Shown in pieces: positions 1 through 11,239 of a stretch of 64,000 bases of DNA; the stretch's first letter is position 1; every line of letters starts with the position of its first letter. Source of the DNA: Nicotiana tabacum (lineage: Eukaryota; Streptophyta; Magnoliopsida; Solanales; Solanaceae); the NCBI RefSeq assembly GCF_000715075.1, contig NC_134082.1:106680399-106744398 (forward strand), written 5' to 3'. The position numbers and the translations under genes are program-made. The notes beneath the pieces are model-generated. The model was not told the DNA's origin, ran no database searches, and worked only from the letters and a program-made list of their open reading frames with translations.

Positions 1-678
1 CTAGATTGTTAAAGAGGATAGAGTCGAGGTCCCATAACAACCATATTCAAGATTGAAAATCACTATGGTTTGATTAAACCACTCGATGATTGCCTAAGTC
101 AACACAAGAGTCAAAAGGTCACTAACTAGAGCTATTTCTTTCCAAAAACTTATTTTTAGCCATAAGCATGTAGTTAAGTGTGTTGGTACCAAGTGAAGCA
201 TATTTGACTCTTCGAGCATGACTCAATTAGGTTTGTTTATTCATTATTATAGTTATTCTTACCTAAACACCAAAAATAAACTCAATCCTTTAAGAAGGTT
301 ATCACGCCATCCATCATTGGGAAGAGTCACCCGGTTCACACAAAAACTACCTTTGAAAAGAACCATGACATTAAGAAAACCAAAGGCTTATTATCTACTA
401 AAACACAAAAAGAAGCTACTAAATTAAATACTAACTAATAAAAAACAAAATATACATAATGAGAGAGGAAAAGAGAGAATATATACATCATGAGAGAAAG
501 GAGAGAATAAATATAGAATAAGGAGAAAAAAATAAAATACTGTCAGTTATTACAAACCAAATGTCTCAAAATCATCTAAATAGATCAAATAACTCCACCC
601 CCTGGAATAAAAGTAAGCATTGTCCCCAATGCTTAACAAAATAAGAGTAAAGGAAAGGGTAAGAGTGAAGAAGACTCC
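1..678 (-). other. non-coding 3' internal region of element 1
   Basis: No coding potential is visible. Position 250-400 is closely similar to 8290-8420 and position 540-660 to 8640-8740, the corresponding part of element 2 downstream of its extra ORF. The short ORF at 218-427 on the plus strand is antisense to this conserved non-coding stretch and is not regarded as a gene. Confidence 0.7.
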
Positions 679-2612
679 TTATGTCGCCTTGGGCATCTCT
701 GTGTCCACATCACCATCACCGCCCTCAGTCTCCTCTAACTGGATCTCATCATCCTCGACTCTGGGAGTAGCTGGGTTGGTGAACGTCTAACATATTGCCT
801 CAGCAGTGTCGACAGCCAGGTCTGGCTCGTCAGACTAGCCAGCTGGTGCCGCTGGAACTGATGTAGGTGCTGAAAGAGATGGATCTATCAACATGTCAAA
901 TGATCTCCATCTGCTGCAATCTTGCTCACCTCTTTCTGCAGCCTTTCAATTGTTTTCTTGGATGCTATGGATTTTCTCATTTTCTTTACTTGCTTGCCTA
1001 GCTCCTCAATCGCTAATCCATGTTGTACCAAGGTGTTCATTATGGTGGTCTGGTTCTCGAGGAGCTTCTTCAAAGTCTCCTCCACTGTCGGAGGAACCTG
1101 GGGTGCCAGAATGGATGACTATGCTGCAACAGTATTGGGTATGTTAGACAGCTTTGCAGTGGCTGTCTGCATCCAGTTGTTGAGGCTCGCCAGTGTCTGG
1201 GAAACTCACAGCGTAGGTAGTGGATGAGTGGGAATAGGCACCTGCTTCAAAGCTGAGGTGGAACCTGTAATAGGTGCTACTGAAGGACCTGAAGAAGGAG
1301 GTAGAGTCTTAGCTGCTACACTGGCTGAAGGCTCTGCTGAAGTAGATGGCATGTCGACTATTTCTATAGCTACCATGGAAGGCTCGTCAGACTGGCCCGC
1401 AGTAGTAGGAGGATGACCCTTCTTCTTTGGGTTTCCATCACCCATCAAAGAATACCATGAGAAGGGGTTCTTTGCCCGCACCTTAGTATCAAAATCCCTT
1501 GGCTCCACCCGTGCACCGTAAGGTACTTAGTAATGGTGTTGGGATATGGGTAAGAGGTATCAGCTTGCCTGGTGACCATAGATATGTTGGCCGACATCAC
1601 GACACCCACATTGATCAGGTATCTAGCCATGATGGAGGCGACTAGAACTACCCCTTGGATCGGAAGGAATGTCTTATTCTGACTCGGGTCTAGTCGGCTG
1701 CATACGAAGGTCTGCTACGCCTTTGCCTCAAAATTCAGGATATTTGTGTGAATAGCCACCCCTGCTGTAATCCATGGTGGTGGTGGCCCATGAGCTGCTA
1801 ATATCTCTACTAACCAGGGACAAGCTACCTCCTTGAGTGCAAACTTGTCCAAGTACTATGCAGGCTCGACATCCTCAAATCCAAGTAGGTGTTCAATGTA
1901 TGTGGGTCAAACCGCACCTTTAGATTATACACTTTAGTCACTTTGGTCCTTTCTTTATGTGTGCCACGTTGGCGTAAACTTCTCGGACCAGATACTCCTT
2001 TGCGCACAGTACACTTTGGGTGAACCACATGCACCCTTTCCGCTCTCGGAATTGTCTCAAGACTGCTGGATTGTATTTGTCAAAGTCTTTTAGTTGAAAC
2101 TATTACTCAATAGTGAGCGATCTGGTTGGCTAGAACTGATAGAAGCTAGTGAAAGCAGCTAGATTGACAAACCGGTCCTCCCATACCTCTTTCTTCTTTG
2201 ACCTCTCAAGGCCGGAAACTCTAGTATCACCCCCTCGGCCATCATCCAGAATCTCATCAACTAAAGTCGATGGTACCTCAGGGACAAGTGTAGAGGAAGG
2301 TTTTGAAGACTGACTGGAACTTTTCGAGCCCTCGGAGGAGCTTTGAAATGTGGTAGGCTCATCCCGGAGTTGATATCTTTCCGGTGACTATGATTGGACA
2401 GCCGACAGCTCTTGGACCAAGTTTCCCTCCGATGCTTCCCTAGATGGGGCATAAGAACTGGATTCGGAGGGCTCTGTACCTCACCCTCTGCTTGTGGATA
2501 TCCTTTTTCAGCTGCCAGGCTATTAGGAACTAGGTATGGGCCTCTTCCCTCGTCCCTGAGAAGGGTCACCCCTTCCCTTTGAAGTATCTCAATGGCCTCG
2601 AGATCTAACCAT
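679..2612 (-). pseudogene. extra ORF of element 1, putative plant transposon protein family, decayed
   Basis: This is the homologue of the ORF at 8769-10801. On the minus strand an ATG at 2612 opens a basic, Gly/Arg/Ser-rich N-terminus, with a stop eight codons in. The conserved central domain follows in pieces (about 2034-1825 and 1630-1445). A Pro/Ser/Thr-rich linker with the motif PFSWYSLMG comes next (about 1508-1206), then a coiled-coil-like Glu/Lys segment (1085-888) and an acidic C-terminus ending in TAA at 681-679. Several stops and frame changes separate the pieces, so no full-length protein can be made. The family (Pfam Transposase_32, putative plant transposon protein) has no established function. 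The assignment is by resemblance, not by search. Confidence 0.7.
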
Positions 2613-2689
2613 TATCTATAACAAATAGCAGCAGGAATCAGTTGTAGTTCAAGTGTATACAGATAATGATCACAGTGTAAAACATGAGT

Positions 2690-3060
2690 GCAAGGTGGGG
2701 AAGTGCGACCACAGACTGGGTTGTGCGGACCGCACAATTTGAACTTGTGGCAGCAGAACTAGATCTACAGTCCGCACAATTTCATGTGCGACCGCAGAAC
2801 TGAAGTGCAGTTAGCACATTTTCTATTGCGGTCGTACATCAGATGTACCAAAATCACAACTCTCTGAACATAGAGATTGGGGCGTTTTGCGGTCGCACAC
2901 ACTTTTCTGCGACCGCGATAGAATTTCTACGGTCCACATAATTTCAAGTGCGGTCCGTAGATTCATGCTTGACCAGTTGACCTAATCTCAATTTGAATGC
3001 ACCACACAATTTCTTGTGCGGCCGCAGATTTCAAAAAACAAATTAACGAACAGAGGTCTA
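2690..3060. repeat. GC-rich self-complementary repeat tract (element 1, upstream of extra ORF)
   Basis: Short words such as TGCGGTC, GTCCGCAC and GACCGCA recur every 15-40 bases in both orientations, joined by AT-rich links like ACAATTT. The tract sits just upstream (minus strand) of the extra ORF. Element 2 has an equivalent tract at 10900-11239. Confidence 0.8.
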
Positions 3061-3405
3061 AGGTTTTAATTTTTGCACAAATTAGACATGGTAATAGAAA
3101 TTAAACATGATAATCAAGTTACCATACCCCATATAGCAATTATGAGTTGTCCCAACACAATTTAAACTTCACATAGTTGTAAAATTGTCTTTTAGTGACA
3201 AATGGCTTGAACTAACTAACAATTTGGAAATTAGACTAAAAATTAAAAAATCTACGAGTAATTGAAGCATACTAGATATGAAGCAATGCTAAGGAATGAT
3301 CACATATGTGGATTTAGAATGGTAGATGATTCAACAGATGCTTGCAAAGTTTTAGCTTTTAGAGTGTTTAGAGAGTGAAAAGATTGTATAGTAGCCCTAG
3401 GTTCA

Positions 3406-3415
3406 CTATTTATTC
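3406..3415 (-). promoter_or_regulatory. TATA-like box in element 1
   Basis: The minus strand reads GAATAAATAG about 37 bases downstream of the GC-rich tract at 3430-3740 and about 0.8 kb upstream of the extra ORF start. The arrangement copies that of the LTR promoters in this window. Assignment as a promoter is inference. Confidence 0.35.
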
Positions 3416-3429
3416 AAGACGGGTATGGC

Positions 3430-3740
3430 TAAGGGACAAAGAGACGAGTGCAGCCGCAAAATTCCTTTTGTGGTCCGCTCTCTTTTACCTAGGGTTCAAC
3501 TGCCTTGGATGATCTGCGGTCCGCACAATTTGGGGTGCGACCGCAGATTTTGACTGCGAACTGTAGAATTCGATGTGCGGTCACAGATTTTCCATTTCTC
3601 TGACAGACCAAACTTCATAGAGTTTGCATTTTTCATCTTTAGTTTGTACGATCCACCCAAGGATTGTGTCGCCGCAGGTCCCTTTTTGCTATAGCAATCC
3701 AAATTGTGCGGTCCGCACAATAAACATGCGGTCCTCACTT
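3430..3740. repeat. second GC-rich self-complementary repeat tract (element 1)
   Basis: This tract uses the same vocabulary as 2690-3060 (GCGGTCCGCACAATT, TGCGACCGCAGATTT and variants). It lies between the integrase end and the TATA-like box at 3406-3415. Confidence 0.8.
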
Positions 3741-3959
3741 CTTTCCATACTTAGCCAATTTTCTGAGCACAGTTCCTGTAAAGCAAACTCATCCCTGCAA
3801 CACACTTCAAATCTAGGTAGAAAAAAATAACACCTATTTACTAAAGAAGAAATGAAAAAGAAGAAAAACACATGGGTTGCCTCCCAAGAAGTGTCCGATT
3901 TAACGTCGCGGCACGACGCATATTACCATCACTTGAAATAAATCACCGCCACAATATAT

Positions 3960-5201
3960 CTATCACCAACTTTTCCTAAATAATGCTTCACCGGTGACCA
4001 TTTACTTGAAATACCTCATCATTTTTATTCTTCAAGTCCAATGCACCAAAGGGTGTCACACCCACAACTCCAAACGGGCCACTCCATTTAGACTTTAACT
4101 TTTTGGGAAACATCCACAACTGTGAATTGAACAACAACACAAGATCACCCTCTTTGAACTATTTGTTCCAAATGTACTTGTCATGAAGATATTTCATCTT
4201 CACTTTGTATAAGGACGAGCTTGTGTATGCATGGTAATGGAACTCATCCAACTCAATTAGATGTGCCACCCTCAAGTTGGAGGTGACATCCCAATCAAAA
4301 TTCAACTTCTTTAGAGCCCACATGGCTTTGTGTTCAAGTTCCACCGGAAGATGACAAGCTTTCTCGAACACCAACCGATATGGAGACATTCCGATAGTTG
4401 TTTTGTAAGTCGTCCTATAAGCCCATAGAGCATCATCAAGTTTCTTAGATCAATCCGTACGGTTAGCATTCACAATTTTGGACAAAATACTCTTTATCTC
4501 CCTGTTGGAGACTTCCACTTGACCGCTTGCTTGTGGATGATAGGGGGTGGTGACTTTATGAGTGACACCATACTTGGTGAGTAAGGTGTCGAAGGCCTTG
4601 TTGCAAAAATGCAACCCCCCATTACTTATGATAGCTCTTGGAGTGTCAAACCTTGTAAAAATGTTCTTCTTCAAGAATTCCACCACAGTTCTCGCTTTAT
4701 TGTTAGATAGAGCAACGACTTCAACTCATTTGGACACATAATCTTTTGCAACCAAGATGTAGGTGTTTCTACAAGAACTCACAAAAGGACCCATGAAGTC
4801 AATACCCCACACATCGAAAATATCAATCTCCAAAATGGTGGTGAGGGGAATTTCATAATTCTTTGAGATTCCACCGGCCCTCTGATATTCATCACAACTC
4901 TCGAATAAATCACTTGCATCCTTGTAAAGAGTGGGCCAATAAAAACTGTAATTTAGCACTTTGGCCTCCGTTCTCGCTCCACCATGATGACCACCATATG
5001 GCAAAGAATGACAAGCCCCAAGAATTTCACATTGTTCCTCCTCCGGTACACATCTTCGAATCACTCCATCCGTACAAATTCGGAAAATGTACGGTTCATC
5101 CCAATAATAGTCTTGACAATCTCGTTTGAGCTTCTTCCTTTGGTTTGAATAGAACTCATAAATCTTGCTTTGGAGTTTTTCTTGCTCATAAGATAACGAA
5201 G
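3960..5201 (-). pseudogene. Athila-type integrase (3' part of pol), broken
   Basis: This is the DNA-joining enzyme of a Ty3/gypsy element. On the minus strand it shows an H2C2 zinc-binding region (GGHHGG, then CDEYQ), the core with GIDFMGPF carrying the first Asp, the segment around IISNGGLHF, then [12 protein letters not shown] with the Glu. A C-terminal region follows (DLVLLF, KSKWSGPFGV, VFQVNGHR). One reading frame runs through most of it, interrupted by TGA where the family has Trp (near 4722 and 4450) and TAG near 4160. The second catalytic Asp (family DGG) is Asn here, so the enzyme would be dead even without the stops. The 5' end is cut at 5201 by the LTR of element 2. Confidence 0.85.
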
Positions 5202-6172
5202 TGCCGCTTATTCGAGAAGGCGATGACTGATCGCAGCGGACTCAACATAAGGAAGAGTGGGCGCTAATACTTTTACCCAATAGCGGTATCGGGGTCAATT
5301 TTCCACAGGGAGCTTCAATTTGGAGTTGAGTGTTTGTATGGTCTAGGACTATGTTTTAGCTCCTAATTGATCTTCTAACATTTTTGGTTTTCTTTTGATT
5401 ATCAACTACAATATAGCAACTACAAATTTAAAGCTAAGTTAGGCTAAGATATTGATTCTAAGTTGTATGCAATATAGAGAAAGGCACGAGGGTCGTGGCA
5501 TGCATCTAGGTGGTCAACTAACGGGTAGAGATTCCTAATGCAAGAATGATGAATATGGGACTTATGCTATAACCGTTGCACTTTTGCACCCACTCTCACA
5601 CCTCTCGGTAGAGAGAGTGATTTTTCCCAATTGACTCTCTCGAGACCAATTGGGTAGGCCAATTTGCCCAAGCAACTTATGGTTCAAGTTGGGTAATTAC
5701 TCTCTCGAGGTTTAACCCGTTAATTGGGACTACCATTCTCATGGGTCCATCCCAATTCCTTGTTGGAATTAATCTTGGGGTCATAGACTCTCTTTCTCAA
5801 GAAGAGTCAAGACTCACTAAGCTAGACTTAGTATTTGCAACCACCAAATCTTAATGAAAACATAATATTAATCCAAATAACAAATACTCAATATCATTCA
5901 TGCACTAAACAATCACACCCATTAATTACCCACACTAGGGTTGAGCCACAACCCTAGCTAATGGGTTTAGCTAGCCATAATAGAAATAGAAATTGAAGAA
6001 ATAGTAGATAAAATTGACATAATAATTAAATACAATGTTAATCTACTCAATTCCACGTTAATACTAGAAGAAATTGCCCAAAATAGGATAAAACCATGAA
6101 ATCTCGAGTTCAGCTGCTATCTGATACGAAACCAAAACTCCCAAAAAAATTGATCCTAAAAAGTAAAATGTT

Positions 6173-6182
6173 CTATTTATAC
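6173..6182 (-). promoter_or_regulatory. TATA box of the element 2 LTR
   Basis: The minus strand reads GTATAAATAG about 35 bases downstream of the last GC-rich word of the tract at 6215-6620. This is the expected place for the LTR promoter. Confidence 0.6.
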
Positions 6183-6214
6183 TACACAGGAAAAACCGGA
6201 CAAAAATACCCCTG

Positions 6215-6620
6215 AGGGTCTGGCGCGGACCGTGCACAAATGACGCGTGGCCGCGTAGGGTTTTGGGTCTTCATATCTTGCTTCTGGCACTGGGGACGCG
6301 GACCACACAAATGTGATGCGCGGCCGCGTGAACTTCATCCACGTGGAGCACACTGATTAGGTGTGCGGCCGCGTGGGCTTGTGCCTTGAATGATTGGGTG
6401 TCTGACACTCTTAGGCGTGGACCGCGTAAAAAGGGGCACGGACCGCGTGAAAAGGGGCGCGAACCGCGCATCTTGACTTAAAAATGGCATGGCCTCTGAA
6501 CTTTCCTGTGCGGCCGCATGGCAAAATAGTGCAGACCGCGCAGGTTTACCTTGAAAATGCCCAGCCTCTGAACTCTCCTGTGCGGCCGCGTGACAAAACA
6601 GTGCAGACCGCACAGGTCAT
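6215..6620. repeat. GC-rich self-complementary tract in the element 2 LTR
   Basis: Words such as GCGGACCGCGC, GTGCGGCCGCGTG and GCAGACCGCGCAGG are repeated with short spacers, including many CpG sites and near-palindromes. It resembles 10900-11239 of the same element. Confidence 0.85.
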
Positions 6621-6817
6621 TTTGTTCCCCCTTTCAGTTGTCTTTTGACACTTGGCAGATTTCACTCCTTTTTGAGCCGATCTTTGGTATTTGTCATCTT
6701 GTCGTTCAAACCTGCAATCAAGCGCAACTTGTAAGCATTTTGGGACAAATTTATAGCAGTTAATGCACAAAGCTTAGGTAAGAATGGGTATAAAACATGT
6801 AAAAATCACAGTTATCA

Positions 6818-6830
6818 ACTCCCCGAAACT
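6818..6830 (-). promoter_or_regulatory. polypurine tract of element 2
   Basis: The minus strand reads AGTTTCGGGGAGT immediately before the LTR start TGATAAC. This is the plus-strand primer site for reverse transcription and supports the LTR boundary at 6817. Confidence 0.65.
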
Positions 6831-8768
6831 TAACCCTTTGCTTGTCCTCAAGCAAATAAAATGAGACCTGCCCCTCAATGGACAACACCCACGTAATTCC
6901 TGCTTATCCTAAAGTAACCTCAACAAGCATTAATTGGGACTAACAATTTCCCTCAATGCGAATGCATCATTAACACATTTAAACTTTGAAAGCTTGTGGG
7001 TCAAGTGTGACACAAGAGCATCAAGAGTTGACACATTTCATCAAGGAACCTTTCTCAATTTCTTTGGTCATTGTGGAACCCAAACTCACACATCCTCGAC
7101 TTTCCCTAAGTGAACCTCACCTTTTTAGAGTATTTGTACACAAATCGAGGTGAATGGACTTCTCTCTCATCTCTCATAAAGAAAAGGCTCTAAGTCCGGC
7201 TCTAAGTACCATATGTTTGCCCCTTATGTAAGTATCCACTAATGTAGGCTTCCCTCAACTCAAGATCATATAGGGCTTTTGAGGATTCATTGTGAAGGCT
7301 TTGGGTAAAGGTAGGACGTGTTTTTGTTCAAATGGGTTCAATCTTCCCCTAAACACTTCTTTGAATTTATTTTGGCACATTTTCTTGACTCAATTGAGTA
7401 ATTGACTTCTTTCAAGGGGTTAGAGAGACACATTATCACTCTTTCTTTTGCAATTCAAACCCTTTCTCCTTTTTACCACTTTTCCACACCTTCTTCACTT
7501 TTGCAATTGGCGCCCCACAGTGGGCGCCAATTCACTTCATTTTTTCTCATTCTTTCTCCTTTTTATTCTTTTCATCTCTATATTTTCACTTTTTTTGTTG
7601 TCCTTGGATTTCCTTTTTGGTTCTTATTCAATTTTGTCTTTCTTTTTGTCTTTTTCTCTTTTTCACCGCCTTGCTTTTCTTTTGCTTTTGCGCCTTTTTA
7701 CCACATTGATGCCTTTCTTGTCTCTCCCCCCCAAACTTAGACATTTGCCATTTACTCAAGGGAAGATTTGGGTGCCAAGAGAGGGTCTCGTTAAGAACGG
7801 GTATAGGCTTGTAGCTTGGTTCATGAACGAAAAAGGTTTAAGGCTCCAAAGGGTTGAACTAGGGATTATTTCATTGGTAGGTTGTGGAAATTGTTCAAAT
7901 TTTGCGTTTTGGATCAAGGAGAGCCTATAATCACGTCTCAAGTCAAGTTCCACCTATGATTTCGCCTCAACAGACATTCAGGGCAAGTTCTAGACCATCG
8001 GCTCGGTACTTGGGCTTACGATTCGAATTCCCACTACACATACTCAAGGATTGCCAAAGACGGAGTCGGGGGCCCACAACAACCTTAGATATGATTCAAG
8101 CGCACAATGGTCCAAAATGACCACACGATGATTGTTTGGTCAACACAAGAGTCTCAAGGCCACAACCTTCACCATCCTAAACACAACATAATGTCTTTGA
8201 CCATAGGACCAAAGGCAAATGTGTTAGGCCCAAGTGAAGCTTTGCCTGAGGTACCCTTAACTACAAAAACCTGAAAATTAAAAAGAAAAATAAAAAACGG
8301 ACTCAAACCCTTAAGAAGGTTGTCACGCCATCTATCATTGGGAAGAGCCACCCGGTTCGCACAACATCTACCCTTGGAAAGAACCGTGACATTAAGAAAA
8401 CCAAGGGCTTATTGCAAATGCCAAAACAAAACAAAAAGGCTACGAGCCTAACTTTGCAACTAAAACGAAAAATTTTAACGAAAAATAGAAAACCAAAATG
8501 AAAACCGAATGAATATGTATAAAAGGGGAGTAGAATATACAACCAGGGAGAATGAATATATACATAGAATTTGAGAGCATCTAGAATGAACAGTTATATA
8601 CAAGCCATCTACAACTATGAATGTGCAGAAAGTAAAAAAATATATACAGTAATCCAACAGTCAATCCAAATAGTAGGGCCACACCCCCACGAATAAAAGC
8701 TAGCATTGTCCCCAATGCTAAATATCAAAATAAGCACAAAAATGAAAGAAAGAATATAGAAAGGCCCC
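6831..8768 (-). other. non-coding region between extra ORF and 3' LTR of element 2
   Basis: No retroelement protein is recognisable. The stretch 7440-7740 is extremely pyrimidine-rich on the plus strand and gives Phe/Leu/Ser-rich ORFs in two frames (7402-7740 and 7448-7930) that look like low-complexity translations. A perfect 11-bp hairpin lies at 7505-7532. The part from 8060 to 8740 is conserved in element 1. Confidence 0.6.
7505..7532. repeat. perfect inverted repeat (hairpin)
   Basis: Arms AATTGGCGCCC (7505-7515) and GGGCGCCAATT (7522-7532) are separated by the 6-base loop CACAGT. This GC-rich hairpin stands out in an AT/pyrimidine-rich region. Confidence 0.8.
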
Positions 8769-10801
8769 TCAAGCCTCATCCGTCACCCTATGCTGGTCAA
8801 TGGATCCTAAGTCCTCTGTACTGGCGGGGACCTCAGACTGGTCCCCGGCCTGCTGCTTTTGTACTGCTGGGACAAGTGCCTGCTCAAGAACTGGCTCATC
8901 AACTGGTGGGGCAGTGGAGGGACTCTCCTGAACTGGTGCTACCTTAATCACAACTCCCTTAGTGCTAGGGAGTTTCCTCTTCTTCCTCGGCCTCTGCTCC
9001 TCCTCCTGTACCTGTGCAGCTGCTGACTCTATAGCCGGGTCCCCAAATAGTAGGTCAAGTGGCAACTGATCCTCCATGAGCTTGTCCACATCCACTCTCA
9101 ACTGTGTCACTAACTCCTTGGAAGCCTTCTGCTTCTTCAGCTTCTTGTGCTCCCGAGCCAATTTCTCCAATGCTTTGCCATGTGCCCCAACCGCCTTAGT
9201 CAAGGCATCCTGCGTCGCCATCATCTTTTCCTGGTTGTCCAGGATCTTCTTCAGTGCCTCCTCAATGGAGGAAGGAATCTCAACAGTAACTAGCGCTCCC
9301 TGTGCCTGTACAACAGTGGTCAATGTGGACAACTTTAATGTCGCAGCTGACATCCAGTTGTTCAAACTGGCAAGGGAGTGGATGAGCTGGTTTGCGGTGA
9401 ACCGGTGAGTCTTTGATGAAGGGACTACCGGGTCAGCTGCAATAGAAGGACCAGTTGCTGACGACGGACCTGGAGGCAATGCCTCATCAGTAGCAGGAAT
9501 GGTGGAAGGTTCACTGGGCTGCTCAATGACCGCTGGCTCCTCAGACTGGCCAGGTGCGGTGGAAGTGGATGCCACATTCTTCTTGCCCCTCTTCGAGTTT
9601 TCTGGACCCAGCTGACTATACCATGAGTACGGGGCCACCGGAGTACCTTGACATCATATTTCTTTTTCTTCACTTTCAATTCTCTGAAGTACAAAGAGAG
9701 TGTGTTTGGGAAGGGATAGTTTGTTTGGGTCTCATTACCAACTGTAGAAATCACTCTCGACATAATATTACCCACATTTAGAGGGAAACCTGCCATGATA
9801 GATGCTACCAAGACAGCACGAGGGAGGGGAATGGAGTGATCATGTGTAGACGGGTCAAGTCGACTACACACGAAAGTCAACCACCATTTGGCTTCAAAGT
9901 TCAGGATGTTCCTAAAAATCTTTTCTTGTGCTTTCAATCAGACTGGGATTGTACCCGGGGCTGCCAAGTGCTCGGCCAACCAAGGAAGAACCTCCTCTTT
10001 CATTGCTAGCTTTTCTAAATATTGCGATTCATCCTCTTCTCCGAACCCCAGGAATTCATTCAACGATTTGCCATCAAACACAACTATCTTGTCCCTCACT
10101 TTAGTTACTTTGGAGTCCCGAACTATATGGTGAACATTGCTGTAGAACTCCTTCACCATATGCTCATTCGCCATTTCAACACATTCTTTGAAGAAGCCCC
10201 AACCCTCCCTAGTGCGGAATTGTGCTTGCACATGAGGGTTGAGAGGGACAAGATCGGCATCTATGAACTTCCTCTCCGGAATAAGTTTCCTTCTGGGCCA
10301 CCACTCTCGAAATCTGTGGAAAGAAACCTCACTAACAAACCTGTCTGCCCATGCCTCCGGTTTTCTAGTACGCTCAATCCCCCGGACCTGTGGCTCACCT
10401 CCCTCAGCATATCCTCCACTCTCCCCTAATAATGAAGCTGTGGGAGATGTGGAGTATTGCTCTTCTTCTCTTGCTACGGACTCATCAGATGAGTCCGAGA
10501 TGACATTAACCGGCTTCTTGGAGGAGGCTACATTATCATGATCCGGGGAAGGGGAATCACGAAGCTGAAATGAAGTGGACATATGGGTGGGGGCAGACTC
10601 CGAGGTAATGCTCCGTGAAGGTGCATACTCACTCCCCGTGGAATGAGATGCAGCTCTATCAGCTTTCCGGATTATCTTCCGGGTTTTCTTTATCAATTCC
10701 CTGCTTTGAGGAGTGAGTTTCACAATCCGCCTGCTTTTCCCTCCTTGGGAGGAACCCCCTCTCCCAGGTTGTATTTCTTTGCCCGCTCGTTTTTTAGCCA
10801 T
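8769..10801 (-). pseudogene. extra ORF of element 2, putative plant transposon protein family, nearly intact
   Basis: About 678 codons on the minus strand. The start ATG at 10801 opens a very basic N-terminus (MAKKRAGKEIQ), followed by a Ser-rich acidic linker. The conserved domain (about residues 130-380) contains FVSEVSFHRFREWW, NEFLGF, FEAKWWLTFVCSRLDPSTHD and TNYPFPNTLS. A Pro/Ser/Thr linker follows, then a Lys/Glu/Leu coiled coil (EEALKKILDNQEKMM onward), a basic RPRKKRKLP patch that could be a nuclear localisation signal, and an acidic tail. Two lesions break it: an in-frame TGA at 9940-9938, and a one-base loss near 9645 that shifts the last third into another frame. Function is unknown, and a role in retrotransposition is only suggested by position. 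Resemblance to Pfam Transposase_32 is from recognition. Confidence 0.75.
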
Positions 10802-10899
10802 TGTCTACAAGGAATACATGTCTAAAATTGTTAGTAGAAGCACATAAGGTGAAGTGGATAGTTCAGTTGAATGAAAAGAGTGCAGACACAGTTACACAG

Positions 10900-11239
10900 G
10901 CAGAGGGGGTGCGGACCGCACCAAAAGGCACGCGGTCCGCGCAGTATACTGACACCAACACATACCTCTCTGAATAAACCGACGCGGTCCGCACAGAAAT
11001 GGTATGCGGCCGCGTTGGTTCAGCGTGGACCGCACAGAAATGGTACGCGGTCCGCGCAGGTGAAATACCAAAATGTTGACCTCTCTGAACTCTTCACACA
11101 CGGTCCGCACTGTTTTGCACCGCGGCCGCGCTGGGCTCACGCGGACCACACAGAAATGATACGCGGTCCGCACAGAGAGGTTCATCATCTCTTATCCAGA
11201 GTCACGCGGACCGCGCACAAATATTGCACGACCGCGTAG
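10900..11239. repeat. GC-rich self-complementary tract upstream of element 2 extra ORF
   Basis: Many copies of GCGGACCGCAC, CGCGGTCCGCGCAG and CACAGAAATGGTACGCGG alternate in both orientations. The tract ends where copia sequence begins, which marks the truncated end of element 2. Confidence 0.85.

Larger units (their letters stand above)
1..5201 (-). mobile_element. Athila-like Ty3/gypsy element, 3' part (element 1)
   Basis: Read on the minus strand this holds, in order, an integrase (5201 to about 3960), a non-coding spacer with two GC-rich repeat tracts, a decayed extra ORF (2612 to 679), and a short non-coding stretch leaving the window at position 1. Stretches at 40-400 and 540-660 match 8060-8420 and 8640-8740 of element 2 almost word for word, so both belong to one superfamily. 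The 3' LTR lies off the left edge. RT, RNase H and gag are missing because element 2 begins at 5202 in the middle of pol. The Athila assignment rests on the integrase motif DVWGIDFMGPF. The extra ORF downstream of integrase sits where Athila elements carry their env-like ORF. Confidence 0.8.
5202..6817 (-). repeat. 3' LTR of element 2
   Basis: The minus strand begins TGATAACTGTGA directly after a polypurine tract and ends AAGCGGCA at 5202, giving the usual TG...CA ends and a length of 1616 bp. It contains a GC-rich repeat tract (6215-6620) followed by a TATA box. The upper boundary is firm. The lower one is inferred from where the element 1 integrase reading stops. Confidence 0.7.
5202..11239 (-). 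mobile_element. Athila-related LTR element, 5'-truncated (element 2)
   Basis: Minus-strand order is a GC-rich tract (11239-10900), an extra ORF (10801-8769), a non-coding region (8768-6831), a polypurine tract (6830-6818) and a 3' LTR (6817-5202). No 5' LTR, gag or pol is present, and at 11239 the sequence passes directly into a copia integrase fragment. The insertion split the integrase of element 1 at 5201. No target duplication can be assessed because the upstream end is lost. The extra ORF is far better preserved than that of element 1, so this copy is younger. Confidence 0.75.

Noticed and set aside
7402..7930. Two overlapping plus-strand ORFs of 112 and 160 codons
   Set aside because: They are Phe/Leu/Ser-rich translations of a pyrimidine tract antisense to the element 2 transcript. 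They overlap in different frames and show no domain.
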